Assembly: GCA_002284615.2 (NCBI GenBank)
Contig: MU070187.1
Location: 7,474-19,130, forward strand
Reading direction: 5' to 3'
Source of the DNA: Dunaliella salina
Taxonomy: Eukaryota > Chlorophyta > Chlorophyceae > Chlamydomonadales > Dunaliellaceae
Length of the DNA: 11,657 nucleotides
Shown: positions 1 to 8,410 of the stretch, piece after piece
Layout: each line of letters starts with the position of its first letter
How positions within the stretch are numbered: the stretch's first letter is position 1
The notes under the pieces: generated by a model
The model's database searches: none
Told to the model about the DNA's origin: nothing
Seen by the model: the letters and a program-made list of their open reading frames with translations, nothing else
Made by a program: the position numbers and the translations under genes

Positions 1-52
1 AATGGCCTGCTCACTATGCCCACCATCCCACTGCCAGCGCTCTCCAACCCAC
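1..52 (-). other. 5' end of the intron after exon G
   Basis: This stretch begins with the donor gtgggttgg on the minus strand and runs off the window. The exon that should follow, encoding the basic C-terminal tail of TOP6B, is not in the window. Confidence 0.8.
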
Positions 53-181
53 CTGCACGCAGCATGCTTGGATGGCTTGTTTCACAGCGCCCACCATTTC
101 CTCAATGTCATCCCCGATGTACTCCTTTCCCGCGCCTTTGAAGGGGATCTTGGTGCTCACAATCGACACAAACACACCCAC
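53..181 (-). CDS. TOP6B: TOP6B exon G: transducer lysine motif
   Basis: This 129-bp exon encodes 43 residues (193-235), phase 0 at both ends. It begins VGVFVSIV, continues STKIPFKGAGKEYIGDD (residues 201-217), and ends VKQAIQACCVQ. The first and middle words are almost identical to plant TOP6B. STK.P.K.AGKE is the family's transducer motif, and the Lys of GKE (residue 211) aligns by position with the archaeal switch lysine that contacts the ATP gamma-phosphate. The CCVQ ending corresponds to plant CCIQL, so the next exon should start with the following Leu. The acceptor is tgtgtgcgcag ending at 182 and the donor is CAG|gtgggt from 52. Confidence 0.96.
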
Positions 182-729
182 CTGCGCACACATGCAGGCT
201 CGCACAACGAGTTACCACAGTTCAAATCGTGCCTTCCGATGCAGAGCCCTTTTGAGGGTCTTGCTGCTGCCACAGCTGAAAGCGTGCTCATTCAACTAGT
301 CTCACTCAGCTTTTCATAGCCATTGGTGCCCCAAAAAACTACCCCAGCTGCATGTACTAAATGCTTTTGTCCCAAGTGTCCAGTCTGCGTAGATACAGGG
401 CAGCGTGGGCCGCTGTGTGCTGCCCAGAGTCTGTGTTGCAGCCCAATCCTCACAATTTGGCAGGGAAATATCACAATTTGGCGGGGAAAGGTGCTATTTC
501 AAACTCCCACCAAACGGCCGCTGCTCCTGGACTTAAGCTGCGCTTGTGTTACACAATAGTGCTGTAATGTCAGAGCGTGCAGCGGGGGGGTGCTGGGGGA
601 GCATGCTAGTGAGCTGTCCTGTTTGAAGGGTGTGAAGGGCATGCGAGCAAAATTGGCACCGCTTTGCACACACGGCATCCTCGCAAGCTGAGCACATTCC
701 TGTACGCTGCCCACCACGATGTCTTATCA

Positions 730-1045
730 AATTTGAATGGGGCAAATTGATGGCCTGTGTGGAAAAAGATGTGTGTTTTGCTGTATGACACAAGACACGA
801 TGCTGTGCTGGTGACCACGGATGCACCTGTCCCCAATTTTACCCCAAATATGCAGCCTAATATGGGGACAGACAGGCCACGGAATGGCGTACTGTGCGCA
901 AAATGAAAGGCAATCTCCTGTCTCCCCACCCAGCACCTCTCCCCACCCACTGAGCATCTGCTCGTAGAGCAAGGAATCAGCCAACCAATGCATATTAAAG
1001 GTCCCCAAACGGTGCAGGGGGTGTAGAAATATGGTGACACAAAGT
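730..1045. repeat. Dispersed repeat, copy 1 (diverged)
   Basis: Two parts resemble 7265-7670 in the same orientation: gaatggggcaaattgatggc at the left, and at the right tagagcaa..aatcagcca through ggtgcagggggt to acaaagttaag. The middle parts do not align by eye. No terminal inverted repeats or coding capacity are seen. Confidence 0.5.
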
Positions 1046-1218
1046 TAAGTGAGAGTTTGGCACAACAAGGGGGAAGATCCAACCCCGTTTGGCTTCAGAT
1101 TAGAAAAAATTTTATTACCTAGTAATATTTGGAGTAAGATTTGAAAATTTACATGTCTCCCGTTCAGCGATCCGAGCGGACAAAACTCGAGCGTGGGTGA
1201 GTTATTCATGGGGACGAC

Positions 1219-1424
1219 GCGGTACTACATTAAATATGTGCCGAAACAACTTGACTGCAGATCAATGTTCATCTTATGCAAGTACATAGGCGATGATAAT
1301 GCGGCACTACTACGCTTACGTACTTGCATCAGATGAACATCAAGCTACTGGCAGGTTGAAACAGCACAGACTGCATCTACAGACGATTTGCTAGGTAGTG
1401 AACAATCCTTAAACACACGCAACC
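1219..1424. repeat. Two-copy repeat, long copy with hairpin
   Basis: It starts gcggtactacatt, continues aaacaacttgactgcagatc, and ends tttgctaggt...cacgcaacc. Inside, 1262-1284 and 1321-1343 are inverted repeats matching at 20 of 23 positions, around a 36-base loop. A shorter direct copy lies at 1489-1610. Confidence 0.75.
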
Positions 1425-1488
1425 CCTTTCCAAATCCAGTAAAAGCTCATGATTGAATGCACATGCATTGTTGGCATGCACTTATAAT

Positions 1489-1610
1489 GCGGTACTACAT
1501 TGCATTTGCGCTGAAACAACTTGACTGTAGATCAATGTTCGCCTGATGCCACAGACCGCATCCACAAACGGGTTTGCTAGGTGGGAAGCGTTTCTTTAAT
1601 GCACGCAGCC
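1489..1610. repeat. Two-copy repeat, short copy
   Basis: This direct repeat of 1219-1424 keeps both ends (gcggtactacatt, aaacaacttgactgtagatc, tttgctaggt, cacgcagcc) but lacks about 80 bases of the middle. The loop and right hairpin arm of the long copy are missing. Confidence 0.75.
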
Positions 1611-1798
1611 TTTTGGTGTGCGTGCGCTTTTATCCATCTTCTTTTCAAATACTGCCAAATCTGTTAATCAAATGCACTTTTGGCAAAAACGGACCCCTCG
1701 GACCCACCTTCACTGCATGCTTTTCTCTCTTGACCCCTCTCAACGCTTACCTTCGTTTTCCTCTCTCACTCCTTGAGAGGAAAATGGAGCCTCCCTAC

Positions 1799-1879
1799 CT
1801 TGTCACTACTTGAGTTGATCTTGTAAGAGCCCCAGTTTATTCTTTTGTTGGCGGTCTTGGTGATGACATCAGAGCCTCC
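1799..1879 (-). CDS. TOP6B: TOP6B exon F: transducer, WKxY-like segment
   Basis: This 81-bp exon encodes 27 residues (166-192) in phase 0 at both ends: GGSDVITKTANKRINWGSYK, then INSSSDK. The junction with exon E reads RIPLLFEGGSDVITK, as in plant LLFEQGADVVT. The junction with exon G reads DKVGVFVSIVSTK, as in plant DKIGVFVS. The acceptor is gaatgcag ending at 1880 and the donor is AAG|gtaggg from 1798. NWGSY lies where archaeal enzymes carry the WKxY motif, with Lys replaced by Gly; from memory plants also lack that Lys. The exon is too short to stand out as an open frame on its own. I found it by searching for the missing transducer segment. Confidence 0.93.
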
Positions 1880-2816
1880 CTGCATTCAAAAACCAGCATT
1901 TAAAGCATCGAACTTTTAAACAGCATCGACCTTGCATAATATTAAACACTCGACAGGAATTACACTGATGCAGCAGCTCGCTCACTGCATGCACATTGTA
2001 CAAAGCCTTGTGGCACAAAGAGCACATAATCAGTATGACCATGCATAGAGCATGATAGCGCACGACCTCAAGCATAAAAGCAGCCACACACATGTGCACA
2101 AAGCTCAAGCAACTCAGGGAATCGCATGCTTTCGGCGGAACATCAGGCCATGATGCCCTAAAAATGCACTTGAGGTGCACTTGATAATGGACTTGAAATG
2201 CACTTAGCACAGCATCAGGCCATGATGCCCAGACTAACATCCAAGTGCAGTTGTAAAGAGATTGCAGGCATGCTACACACAACACAACCTGAAGACCAAA
2301 GGGATGACTGTGTTGAAGTGACGTCCAGCTCAAGATCCAAGTGTCAAACGATGCACACATATTTTCAGCATATGATCCACAGCGATAGCTGTGCTAGGAT
2401 GACAGCTTGATTGACAGATGGCCAACAAACAGTGATCCCCAGCCCGGAATGATGAAGCTGTGCATGTATGCCAGGCCATGCTTACAAAGCATCTTATGAG
2501 CAGTACCAGAAGGCACTCAATCGGAGAAGCAGGCACACATGCCCAGCCTACCATCAAATCCTGCTGCGCAGAAATTGGAATGCCAATTTAGGTACATAAT
2601 TACCATCTACTTTAGCGCGTCCACCTTTACTCTTGTATGGATATTTCTTCTTTACCTTTCGGAATATATTTCTTTGACTCCTCCATCATCTTGTTTGCTA
2701 TGTCTAAACACTTTGAAGCGCAGCAGCATGTGGCTTACAAAGCAACAGGCAGCAGTGCCAAGCAGGACGTCAAATGCGGCTGTGCAGCAATCCCAGGCCT
2801 TGCAAAAGCAGCACAC
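1880..2816 (-). other. Intron E-F, 937 bp
   Basis: No exon is recognised. It contains a perfect 18-bp direct repeat (2141-2158 and 2213-2230), separated by degenerate repeats of a tgcacttga-like word. The rest looks like unique intron sequence. A 163-codon minus-strand frame (2360-1869) overlaps exon F in a different frame and has no recognisable domain. Confidence 0.75.
2141..2230. repeat. 18-bp direct repeat pair
   Basis: catcaggccatgatgccc occurs at 2141-2158 and 2213-2230 without mismatch. Between them are several tgcactt-like words. Confidence 0.85.
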
Positions 2817-2941
2817 CTCAAAGAGCAGCGGGATGCGGTTGGCAAAGCGGTAGGCTGTGATGCCTGGTCTCGCGTCCCGTCCGCCAATGCTTACTGCAGC
2901 TTCCACCATAAAGGCGTGGCCCTCAAACACACGCACATCTC
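2817..2941 (-). CDS. TOP6B: TOP6B exon E: transducer core
   Basis: This 125-bp exon begins with two bases that complete Gly124 and then encodes residues 125-165: DVRVFEGHAFMVEAAVSIGG, then a linker, then YRFANRIPLLFE. Both blocks are signatures of topoisomerase VI B transducer domains; archaea have EGHPF.VEA...GG and RYAN.IPL..D, and plants have nearly the same words as seen here. The acceptor is cccgctcag ending at 2942 and the donor is GAG|gtgtgc from 2816. The exit phase is 0. The upstream intron is the longest in the window (3031 bp) and holds the ~125-bp array, a 15-bp repeat and a (CA)33 tract. Antisense frames are also open here but match nothing I know. Confidence 0.95.
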
Positions 2942-3131
2942 CTGAGCGGGACAGGCATCGCAGATTGCAATGATGGCTTCAACGATGACATCATGCTTCA
3001 CTTATTGCCCCTTGTACCTTGACGGTATGGCTCTGGAACACACTCTCATCCCCTAAGCACGGTCAGCATCACGGAATCTCATGCTTACTTCATGCAATGC
3101 TCATTGCCACTTGATCCATGGAAGCATGGCC

Positions 3132-3133
<2 letters not shown>

Positions 3134-3199
<66 letters not shown>
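3134..3199. repeat. (CA)33 microsatellite
   Basis: This is an uninterrupted CA dinucleotide run of 66 bases. On the transcribed (minus) strand it is a (TG)n tract about 190 bases upstream of the exon E acceptor. Confidence 0.98.
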
Positions 3200-3200
<1 letters not shown>

Positions 3201-4144
3201 CCCCAGAGCTTGGCCCGCATCACGATGAAAAACATTGACCCCAATGCATGGCCTGTACAGGCACACAGACAGCTGGTTGATGGCTTAGTGTCCACCAACT
3301 GTGCTGGAAAGAGTGTGCCAAGCTGTGAAGAAGGTCAGAATTTTTGGAAGCTGCACCACCTTGATGGTCTCATCATATTTGGCATGGGGACACATGAGCC
3401 CCCTGTGATCATCGTGACATTGTGTTTTGAATGAAAAAAAAAGCGAGCACTTGCTGAAAAACAAGGGCCTTTCCCAGGATGGATTGCAGCGCATCACACT
3501 TTGTTGAGGCAAAAGACAATCATATTATGCTACCCGACCGGGAGGCGTGAAAAAGCACAACATTTGGATGGCAAGGGTCGATCCTTTCAAGAACCATGTA
3601 ATCAGAATCCTCATATTGAGAGCCATTGATAGGTTTATTCATGGGCCATTTCTACAGAATACTAAATACAGCATTGGAATCCTGGGATTTTGAACTGCCG
3701 ATTGGCACCCTCCTGGCGCACGTTGGGTTAAAGGGGGGTTGTCTGTTTGCATGGCTGGGAGTTACTGCCGATTGGCATGCGAAGGTGTGGGCAGCAGAGG
3801 GTGCGCAGGCAAACATGCGGCAAACTGATTTAAACTTAAAGGATAGAGACAGTGTATAATGTAATATTGCATGGTGAAGTTGGGAGGGCAGTCTGCAGAC
3901 TTGCAAGGCGTCGTGGGTGTCTGGAAGGGCAGGTATGCTTGGGCGTCTGCTGCTCAGTTGTACCTCATAACTGTGCTGCAGCTTAATCTTTCAATGTGCT
4001 GAGTATGCAGATGCATGCACAATTGAAAGAGGAGCAGGTCAGATTCAGGGCCCTGGAAGGAAGGTTTTGGGGTTGGTGGGGGGTTCGGGGGGATCCAACA
4101 CAAAATAATGGCATGATGTTCGCCTCTACCTTTTTCCCCCTGGT

Positions 4145-4202
4145 CTTGTTCCAACTGAACTTGTTCCAACTGAACCTGTTCCAACTGAACTTGTTCCAAC
4201 TG
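4145..4202. repeat. 15-bp minisatellite, about four copies
   Basis: The unit cttgttccaactgaa is present at 4145, 4160, 4175 (one change) and, in part, 4190. Degenerate cttgt words continue to about 4260. The 15-bp length keeps the frame open on both strands. Confidence 0.93.
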
Positions 4203-4609
4203 TTAGCAGTCAGTCGATTTGACTGGAGGCCTTGTAAACTTGTAACCTTGTGCCAACTGAAAATCGGCACTGTGGGACACACATCACGCTTGTGCACTTC
4301 AAATTCCGGCTTCAAGAAGGCAGGTCAGGATGTGCAATACAAAGACAACATCACCCAAAATGCATGCAGGTTCGAGGCAGCTTGAACCTTGCCCTCTCGC
4401 ATTGTAGCCCTGCTCGATTGGCATTCACACCCGTTCAATTTCTGTTTTGGATCCTCAGAACCATGTTTTGCAGGGGACTTCAAAGGATCGACCGAGTGCG
4501 GAGTGCAATCGAAGTGAGGAACAAATCCAAGGAACGCCTACAGAAGTATGCCATCACAAAGGCTCTTTTTGAAGGAACCCCATTGGCATTCGCGCTGGTC
4601 ACAAACTGC

Positions 4610-5972
4610 AACACGCTGAAGCCTCAGCTTTGACCCCAAGCTGCAAGTCTGCTGAAGAAAGCACTCTCTTTCCTTGCTTTCACCGCTCGTAAACTTGATC
4701 AACTCACCTTCATTTGCTCAGGCCTCAGCTTTCTGACCCCAGGCTGCAGCATTCATGCAGTTCCATTCCGTAACCACATTTTTCCTGCCTCAATACTCTC
4801 TAATCTTAACCATCTTTCTTACCTTGGTATGTAGCTATCAGCTCAGGCCTCCGCTCCTTCATGAACCCTAGCTGCAGGTCTGCCGCAGGTGCATGCAGCA
4901 CTCAACACCTAAAGTTCATCTTGACTACCCCATCCACCTTGGTATGTCGCTATCAGCTCAGGCCTCTGCCCCCTTTTGTAACCCTGCTGCAGGCCCACTG
5001 CGGGTGCATGCAGCACTCAAAGCCTCATGTTCATCACTCCCAAGCTTGACTACCTCACTCACCTTGATAGGTTGTTAGGCTGCTCAGGCCTCCGATCCCC
5101 CACGAATCCCAGCTGCAGGTCTGCCGCAGATGCGTGCAGCACTCGACATCTTATGTTCATCATCCCTATTCTTGACTACCTCACTCACCCTGGTACATTC
5201 CTATCAGCTCAGGCCTCCGCTCCTTTATGAATCCTAGCAGCAGGTCTGCCGCAGATGCGTGCAGCACTCGACATCTTATGTTCATCATCCCTATTCTTGA
5301 CTACCTCACTCACCCTGGTACATTCCTATCAGCTCAGGCCTCCGCTCCTTCATGAATCCTAGCAGCAGGACTGCCGCAAATGAGTGCAGCACACAGAGCC
5401 TCAAGTTCATTACTCCTTATCTTGACTACCTTACCCACCTTGACGCATTTGCTATCAGCTCAGGCCTCCGCTCTTTATTGAATCCTAGCTGCAGGTCTGC
5501 CGCAGGTGGATGCAGCACTTAGCTCAGGCCTCCGCTCCTCAATAAATTCTAGCTGCAATTCTGCCGCAGATGAGTACAGCACTCAACATCCCATCATCCC
5601 TATTCTTGACTACCTCACTCACCCTGGTGCATCCCTATCAGCTCAGGCCTCCGCTCGTTTATGAATCCCTGCCGCAGGTCCACTGCGGGCGCATGCAGCA
5701 CTCAACGTGTCATGTTCATCACTCCCAAGCTTGCTATCAGCTCCGCTCCTCCGCTCCTTAATGAATCCTAGCTGCAGGTCTGCGGCAGGTGCGTGCAGCA
5801 CTCAACACCTCATGCTCATCATCCCTAATCCTGAATCTCTCACTCACCTTGGTACGTTGCTATCAGCTCAGGTCTCAGCTCCTTTATGAAACCTAGCAGC
5901 AGGTCTGCCGCAGATGCGTGCAGCACTCGACATCTTATGTTCATCATCCCTAATCCTGACTCTCTCACTCAC
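4610..5972 (-). repeat. ~125-bp array carrying the exon D tail and donor
   Basis: The word tatcagctcagg or a variant recurs at about 4837, 4951, 5078, 5203, 5328, 5454, 5521, 5636, 5735 and 5861, and at 5986 inside the real exon. Spacing is 125-127 bp for intact copies; some are shortened. Two very degenerate copies begin near 4612 and 4728. Read on the minus strand, each unit has an exon-like LGF(M/I)KE(R/L)RPELI..YQ segment, usually followed by a GT donor, and then intron-like sequence. The copy nearest the exon matches it over 37 exon bases and almost all of the ~30 bases after the donor. Confidence 0.9.
4823..4871 (-). pseudogene. Exon-D-like mini-exon (cryptic or alternative)
   Basis: In the most distal well-preserved copy of the ~125-bp array, an acceptor (gacctgcag) is followed by 49 bp encoding LGFMKERRPELIATYQ plus one base, then the donor gtaaga. 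The real exon D encodes LGVMKELRPELIATYQ plus one base at the same place. The mini-exon has the same entry phase (0) and exit phase (1) as exon D, so a C to mini-exon to E splice would stay in frame but lose GSHLSPAGEYNLR. I see the sites; whether they are used is unknown. A non-functional exon fragment is the simpler reading. Confidence 0.55.
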
Positions 5973-6060
5973 CTTGGTACGTTGCTATCAGCTCAGGTCT
6001 CAGCTCCTTCATCACACCCAAGCGTAGGTTGTACTCGCCAGCAGGGCTCAAGTGGGAGCC
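5973..6060 (-). CDS. TOP6B: TOP6B exon D: start of transducer domain
   Basis: This 88-bp exon encodes residues 95-123 in phase 0: GSHLSPAGEYNLRLGVMKEL, then RPELIATYQ, and one base of a Gly codon. LSPAGEYNLRLG is a near-invariant plant TOP6B string; archaeal B subunits have LS..GE.L...G at this point, where the transducer domain begins. The acceptor is ccatgcacag ending at 6061 and the donor is CAAG|gtgagtgag from 5972, the best donor consensus in the window. Joining to the next exon gives ATYQGDVRVFEGH. The last ~40 bp of the exon and the donor are repeated many times at ~125-bp spacing in the downstream intron, with the nearest copy identical over 37 bp. The upstream half of the exon, including AGEYNL, is not repeated. 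Confidence 0.95.
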
Positions 6061-6686
6061 CTGTGCATGGACGTGTGAGTGTTTGAATTAAAATCAAGCC
6101 GAGCTTTGGGGAGGCCCAGGTGGTTGGAGCGCTGCCCATGGCTGTTTGTGATCTGCGGAAGTGAAGTCAGCAATGCAGTGTACGCGTCAACCTATGTCTC
6201 ATCACCAAGACATGCACCAGCAACCAAAGTGTTCCGCATGTGCCAAGCAATAAGGAGGTCTTGGGAGAACTGGAAACGGATGCCCATGATTCGACAATGA
6301 ACTCTACTTGATGTTACTTACAGAAAGAAACATCAAAAGGGCGTTACTTTCTGTGTTTAACACGAAAAGGAAGGGCCAAGATTCGAAGGGATCCGCAGGA
6401 GAAAGCAATATCAGGTCTGTGTGTGCAGGACTGTCAAGAACCATGGTCCAGTCCAAATTTTGAAACTTACGCTGAAAGTCAGAAAGCGGTGATGAGGTGT
6501 GAGCTTTAGGTATGTATGCCAAAATTCAATTCTTTTTTCAGGTGATCTGCCTCTTGCAACCATAAACATGAACACCGCCTTTGAGCGAAAGCAGAAAGAA
6601 ATATTCACTTTCAATTCTAGACACAAGCAAGCATGCCCTCACACACTCACTGCCCATTGGAGCACACTGTACCCAGTCAAGCGCAC
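6061..6686 (-). other. Intron C-D, 626 bp
   Basis: This is the shortest intron in the window, from donor gtgcgc at 6686 to acceptor cacag at 6061. I see no tandem repeat, hairpin or coding segment in it. Confidence 0.8.
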
Positions 6687-6808
6687 CTTTGGGTCCGGGA
6701 AACGGGCAGCATGCAACAGCTCGTGCAGCCTCACGATCTGCTTGGAATTGAGCTCAGAGGGGTGTGTGTCGTAGGCCACACCAGACCGCATCTCTTCGAC
6801 CAGACGCT
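6687..6808 (-). CDS. TOP6B: TOP6B exon C: end of H2TH
   Basis: This 122-bp exon begins with two bases that complete a Glu codon (residue 54) and then encodes 40 residues (55-94), starting RLVEEMRSGVAYDTHPSELN and ending FPDPK. Across the junction the protein reads KDLAERLVEEM, equivalent to the plant HAERLIGEM segment. The stretch SELNSKQIVRLHELLHAARF matches plant LTSQQIVRIHQLFRQAKF, the last helix before the transducer domain. The acceptor is actgcctgcag ending at 6809 and the donor is AAG|gtgcgc from 6686. The exit phase is 0. No tandem array touches either border. The upstream intron carries 54-bp repeats about 110 bp and more from the acceptor. Confidence 0.93.
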
Positions 6809-6916
6809 CTGCAGGCAGTATTTTGCAGGTAGAGAGGCGACCACCCATCAATCAGGCACGCACAGCAGGTGCACACCTCTTTGAACAGGCACTCAGCAGA
6901 TGGCGTCAAGTGCAGC

Positions 6917-7062
6917 AGCTTGTGATTCTACAGTGGATGGGCATGAAAGTGCAGAGTGGCATAAAAAGATTGGGAGGCTTGTGAAGCAGCGGATGGGCAT
7001 GAAAGTGCAGAGTGGCATAAAAACGTTCGGAGGTTTGAGAAGCAGTGAATGTGCATGAAAAT
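6917..7062. repeat. Second block of the 54-bp repeat, three copies
   Basis: These are the same units as at 7655-8082, with anchors at 6938, 6994 and 7050 (56-bp spacing). The third is degenerate (gtgcatgaaaatg). About 590 bp of other sequence separates the two blocks. Confidence 0.85.
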
Positions 7063-7264
7063 GCTAAGGTCGTCCCCGTGAACAATGCCCCCAAGCTGTC
7101 TCACTTAGCTATACAGGCATCGTGCATGCATCCTTCTGTACCTTGAGCACACGGAAACATGTTTATATGTCCAAAACATTGAGATTTGCAGAAAAGTTGG
7201 CACGGGGAGGCTCTGTGCGTGCCTCAGAGGCTGTTTTGCACCCATTTTGGTATTATGAAAACTA

Positions 7265-7670
7265 AATGATTAAATTAAGATTGAAATGGGGTCAATCGAT
7301 GGTGTGGCTGGAAATCGGCACCTAAATTTGCAGGGTTCCTCAGCGCGTTCTTGCTTCTTTTTTTCCGGCTGATATCTGCTCCTGCCTCGCACCAAGTTGC
7401 AGATTGCGGGTTGCGGGTACACTCAGTACCCGCAATCCACAACGCACTCATTTGAGTTGATTTTGGAAGTTTTCAGGTCGCAAATTGGTGAAGCTGCTGA
7501 GGAATGGTGCCTGTTTTGGTATGGTCCCAATCCTTTTTTCACTCCAGCCGGCCACACATTGCACCTCACCTAATTATCTTTACACCACTTGTAGAGCAAA
7601 AAATCAGCCACCCGACGCACTTTTCAGGTCCTGGAATGGTGCAGGGGGTCCAAAGTGGTATAAAAATTAA
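7265..7670. repeat. Dispersed repeat, copy 2 (diverged)
   Basis: This is the partner of 730-1045, with gaaatggggtcaatcgatgg at the left and, at the right, tagagcaaaaaatcagccac followed by ggtgcagggggtcc. It is longer, mainly because of a middle section with a hairpin, and it runs directly into the 54-bp array. Confidence 0.5.
7408..7438. repeat. Inverted repeat, 12-bp stem
   Basis: The arms 7408-7419 (gggttgcgggta) and 7427-7438 (tacccgcaatcc) pair over 12 bp with one G-T pair, around a 7-base loop. There is no T-run to suggest a terminator, and the setting is intronic. Confidence 0.75.
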
Positions 7671-8082
7671 GAGGCTTGTGAGGCAGCGGATGGGCATGAA
7701 AATGGAAAGCGGTATAGAAAAATCAGAGGCTTGCAAAGCAGTGGATGGGCATGAAAGTGCAAAATGGCATAAAAATATTTCGTGGCTTGTGAAGCGTTGG
7801 ATGGGCATGAAAGTGCAAAGCGGCCAAAAAAGAAACAGAGGCTTGTGAAGCAGTGGATGGGCATGAAAGTGCGAAGTGGCTTTAAAATTTAGAGGCTTGT
7901 GAAGCAGTGGGTGGGCACAAAAGGCAAAGTGGCATAAAAATTTAGAGGCTTGTGAAGCAGTGGGCGGGCACAAAATGCAAAGTGGCATAAAAAATTCAGA
8001 GGCTTGTGAGGCAGCGGCTGGGCATGAAAGAGCATAGTGACATTAAAATCTAGAGGCATGTGATGCAGTGGATGGGCAGTAC
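7655..8082. repeat. 53-56 bp tandem array, eight copies
   Basis: The core aggcttgtgaagcagtggat followed by gggcatgaaa and then ggcataaaaa recurs eight times. Its tgggc anchor (cgggc in one copy) lies at 7691, 7746, 7802, 7858, 7912, 7965, 8019 and 8073. It lies in the intron between exons B and C and begins where the dispersed repeat copy ends (caaagtggtataaaaattaa). Confidence 0.9.
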
Positions 8083-8349
8083 AACACACAAATGCAGATT
8101 TCTGGAGCAAGACTTGAAAGATTCAGGGGTTCGCATGCATAAGGCTACGACAGCAGCATACTGCAACATCAGTCGCGCTTCTGGAACCCGATATCGTGAT
8201 GGAGGACAAGACACCTTCACACACTCAGAGCCAGTCTCTCAGCTACCCCTCCCTCGCTTCTGCTTCCACGCCAACCAGCCTTAAAAGCAATGTCGTACAC
8301 GCTGGATAAGGTACGAAAAAAAGCTCCACATCTAGATTTTTGTACCCAC

Positions 8350-8410
8350 CTGCTAAGTCCTTGGTGATGCAGTCAAAGTCCCTGATCAGGAATTTCACAA
8401 GGGTGTCTGC
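8350..8410 (-). CDS. TOP6B: TOP6B exon B: H2TH helix
   Basis: This 61-bp exon encodes residues 34-53, ADTLVKFLIRDFDCITKDLA, plus the first base of a Glu codon finished by the next exon. The pattern (T/S)L..FL...F..I....AERL matches the H2TH segment of plant and archaeal topoisomerase VI B, where plants have SLLQFLQHEF followed by a short helix and AERL. The acceptor is ccctgcag ending at 8411 and the donor is G|gtgggt from 8349. A second AG lies four bases downstream (gcaggcag), so an alternative acceptor is possible but would shift the frame. Its 3' splice site and first bases are repeated at five places in the upstream intron (8570-9110). The exon is short, but phase and homology on both sides fix it well. 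Confidence 0.9.

Larger units (their letters stand above)
182..1798 (-). other. Intron F-G, 1617 bp
   Basis: No coding sequence is recognised in this intron. It holds one copy of a diverged dispersed repeat (about 730-1045), an AT-rich patch near 1100-1160, and two copies of a hairpin-bearing repeat (1219-1424 and 1489-1610). Open frames on both strands here (for example 2-319 plus, 606-1082 minus) show no family motifs. Confidence 0.75.
2942..5972 (-). other. Intron D-E, 3031 bp, repeat-rich
   Basis: This is the longest intron. From its 5' (right) side it holds the exon-D-derived ~125-bp array (5972 to about 4610), a unique stretch with an unexplained plus-strand frame (4250-4633), the 15-bp repeat (4145-4202), about 900 bp with nothing recognised, and the (CA)n tract (3134-3199). 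The branch point and acceptor lie in the last ~60 bases before 2941. Confidence 0.75.
6809..8349 (-). other. Intron B-C, 1541 bp
   Basis: It holds two blocks of a 53-56 bp repeat (7655-8082 and 6917-7062). Between them is the second copy of the dispersed repeat (about 7265-7670), which contains a 12-bp hairpin (7408-7438). Minus-strand frames such as 7988-7566 stay open only because the repeat length is often a multiple of three. Confidence 0.75.

Noticed and set aside
606..1082. 158-codon minus-strand frame
   Set aside because: It covers the dispersed repeat copy, has no motif, and does not continue TOP6B in phase.
3954..4315. Gln-rich repeat protein (EQVQL repeats) on the minus strand
   Set aside because: It is only the translation of the 15-bp minisatellite.
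4250..4633. 127-codon plus-strand frame with basic, helix-like C-terminal half
   Set aside because: It lies inside an intron on the opposite strand, matches no family I know, and has no partner exons or conserved motif. Kept only as a possible check by protein search.
7566..8110. Minus-strand frames rich in HFAFCAHPLLHKPLNF-like words
   Set aside because: They are translations of the 53-56 bp tandem repeat, not a protein family. Frames drift where the unit is 53, 55 or 56 bp.
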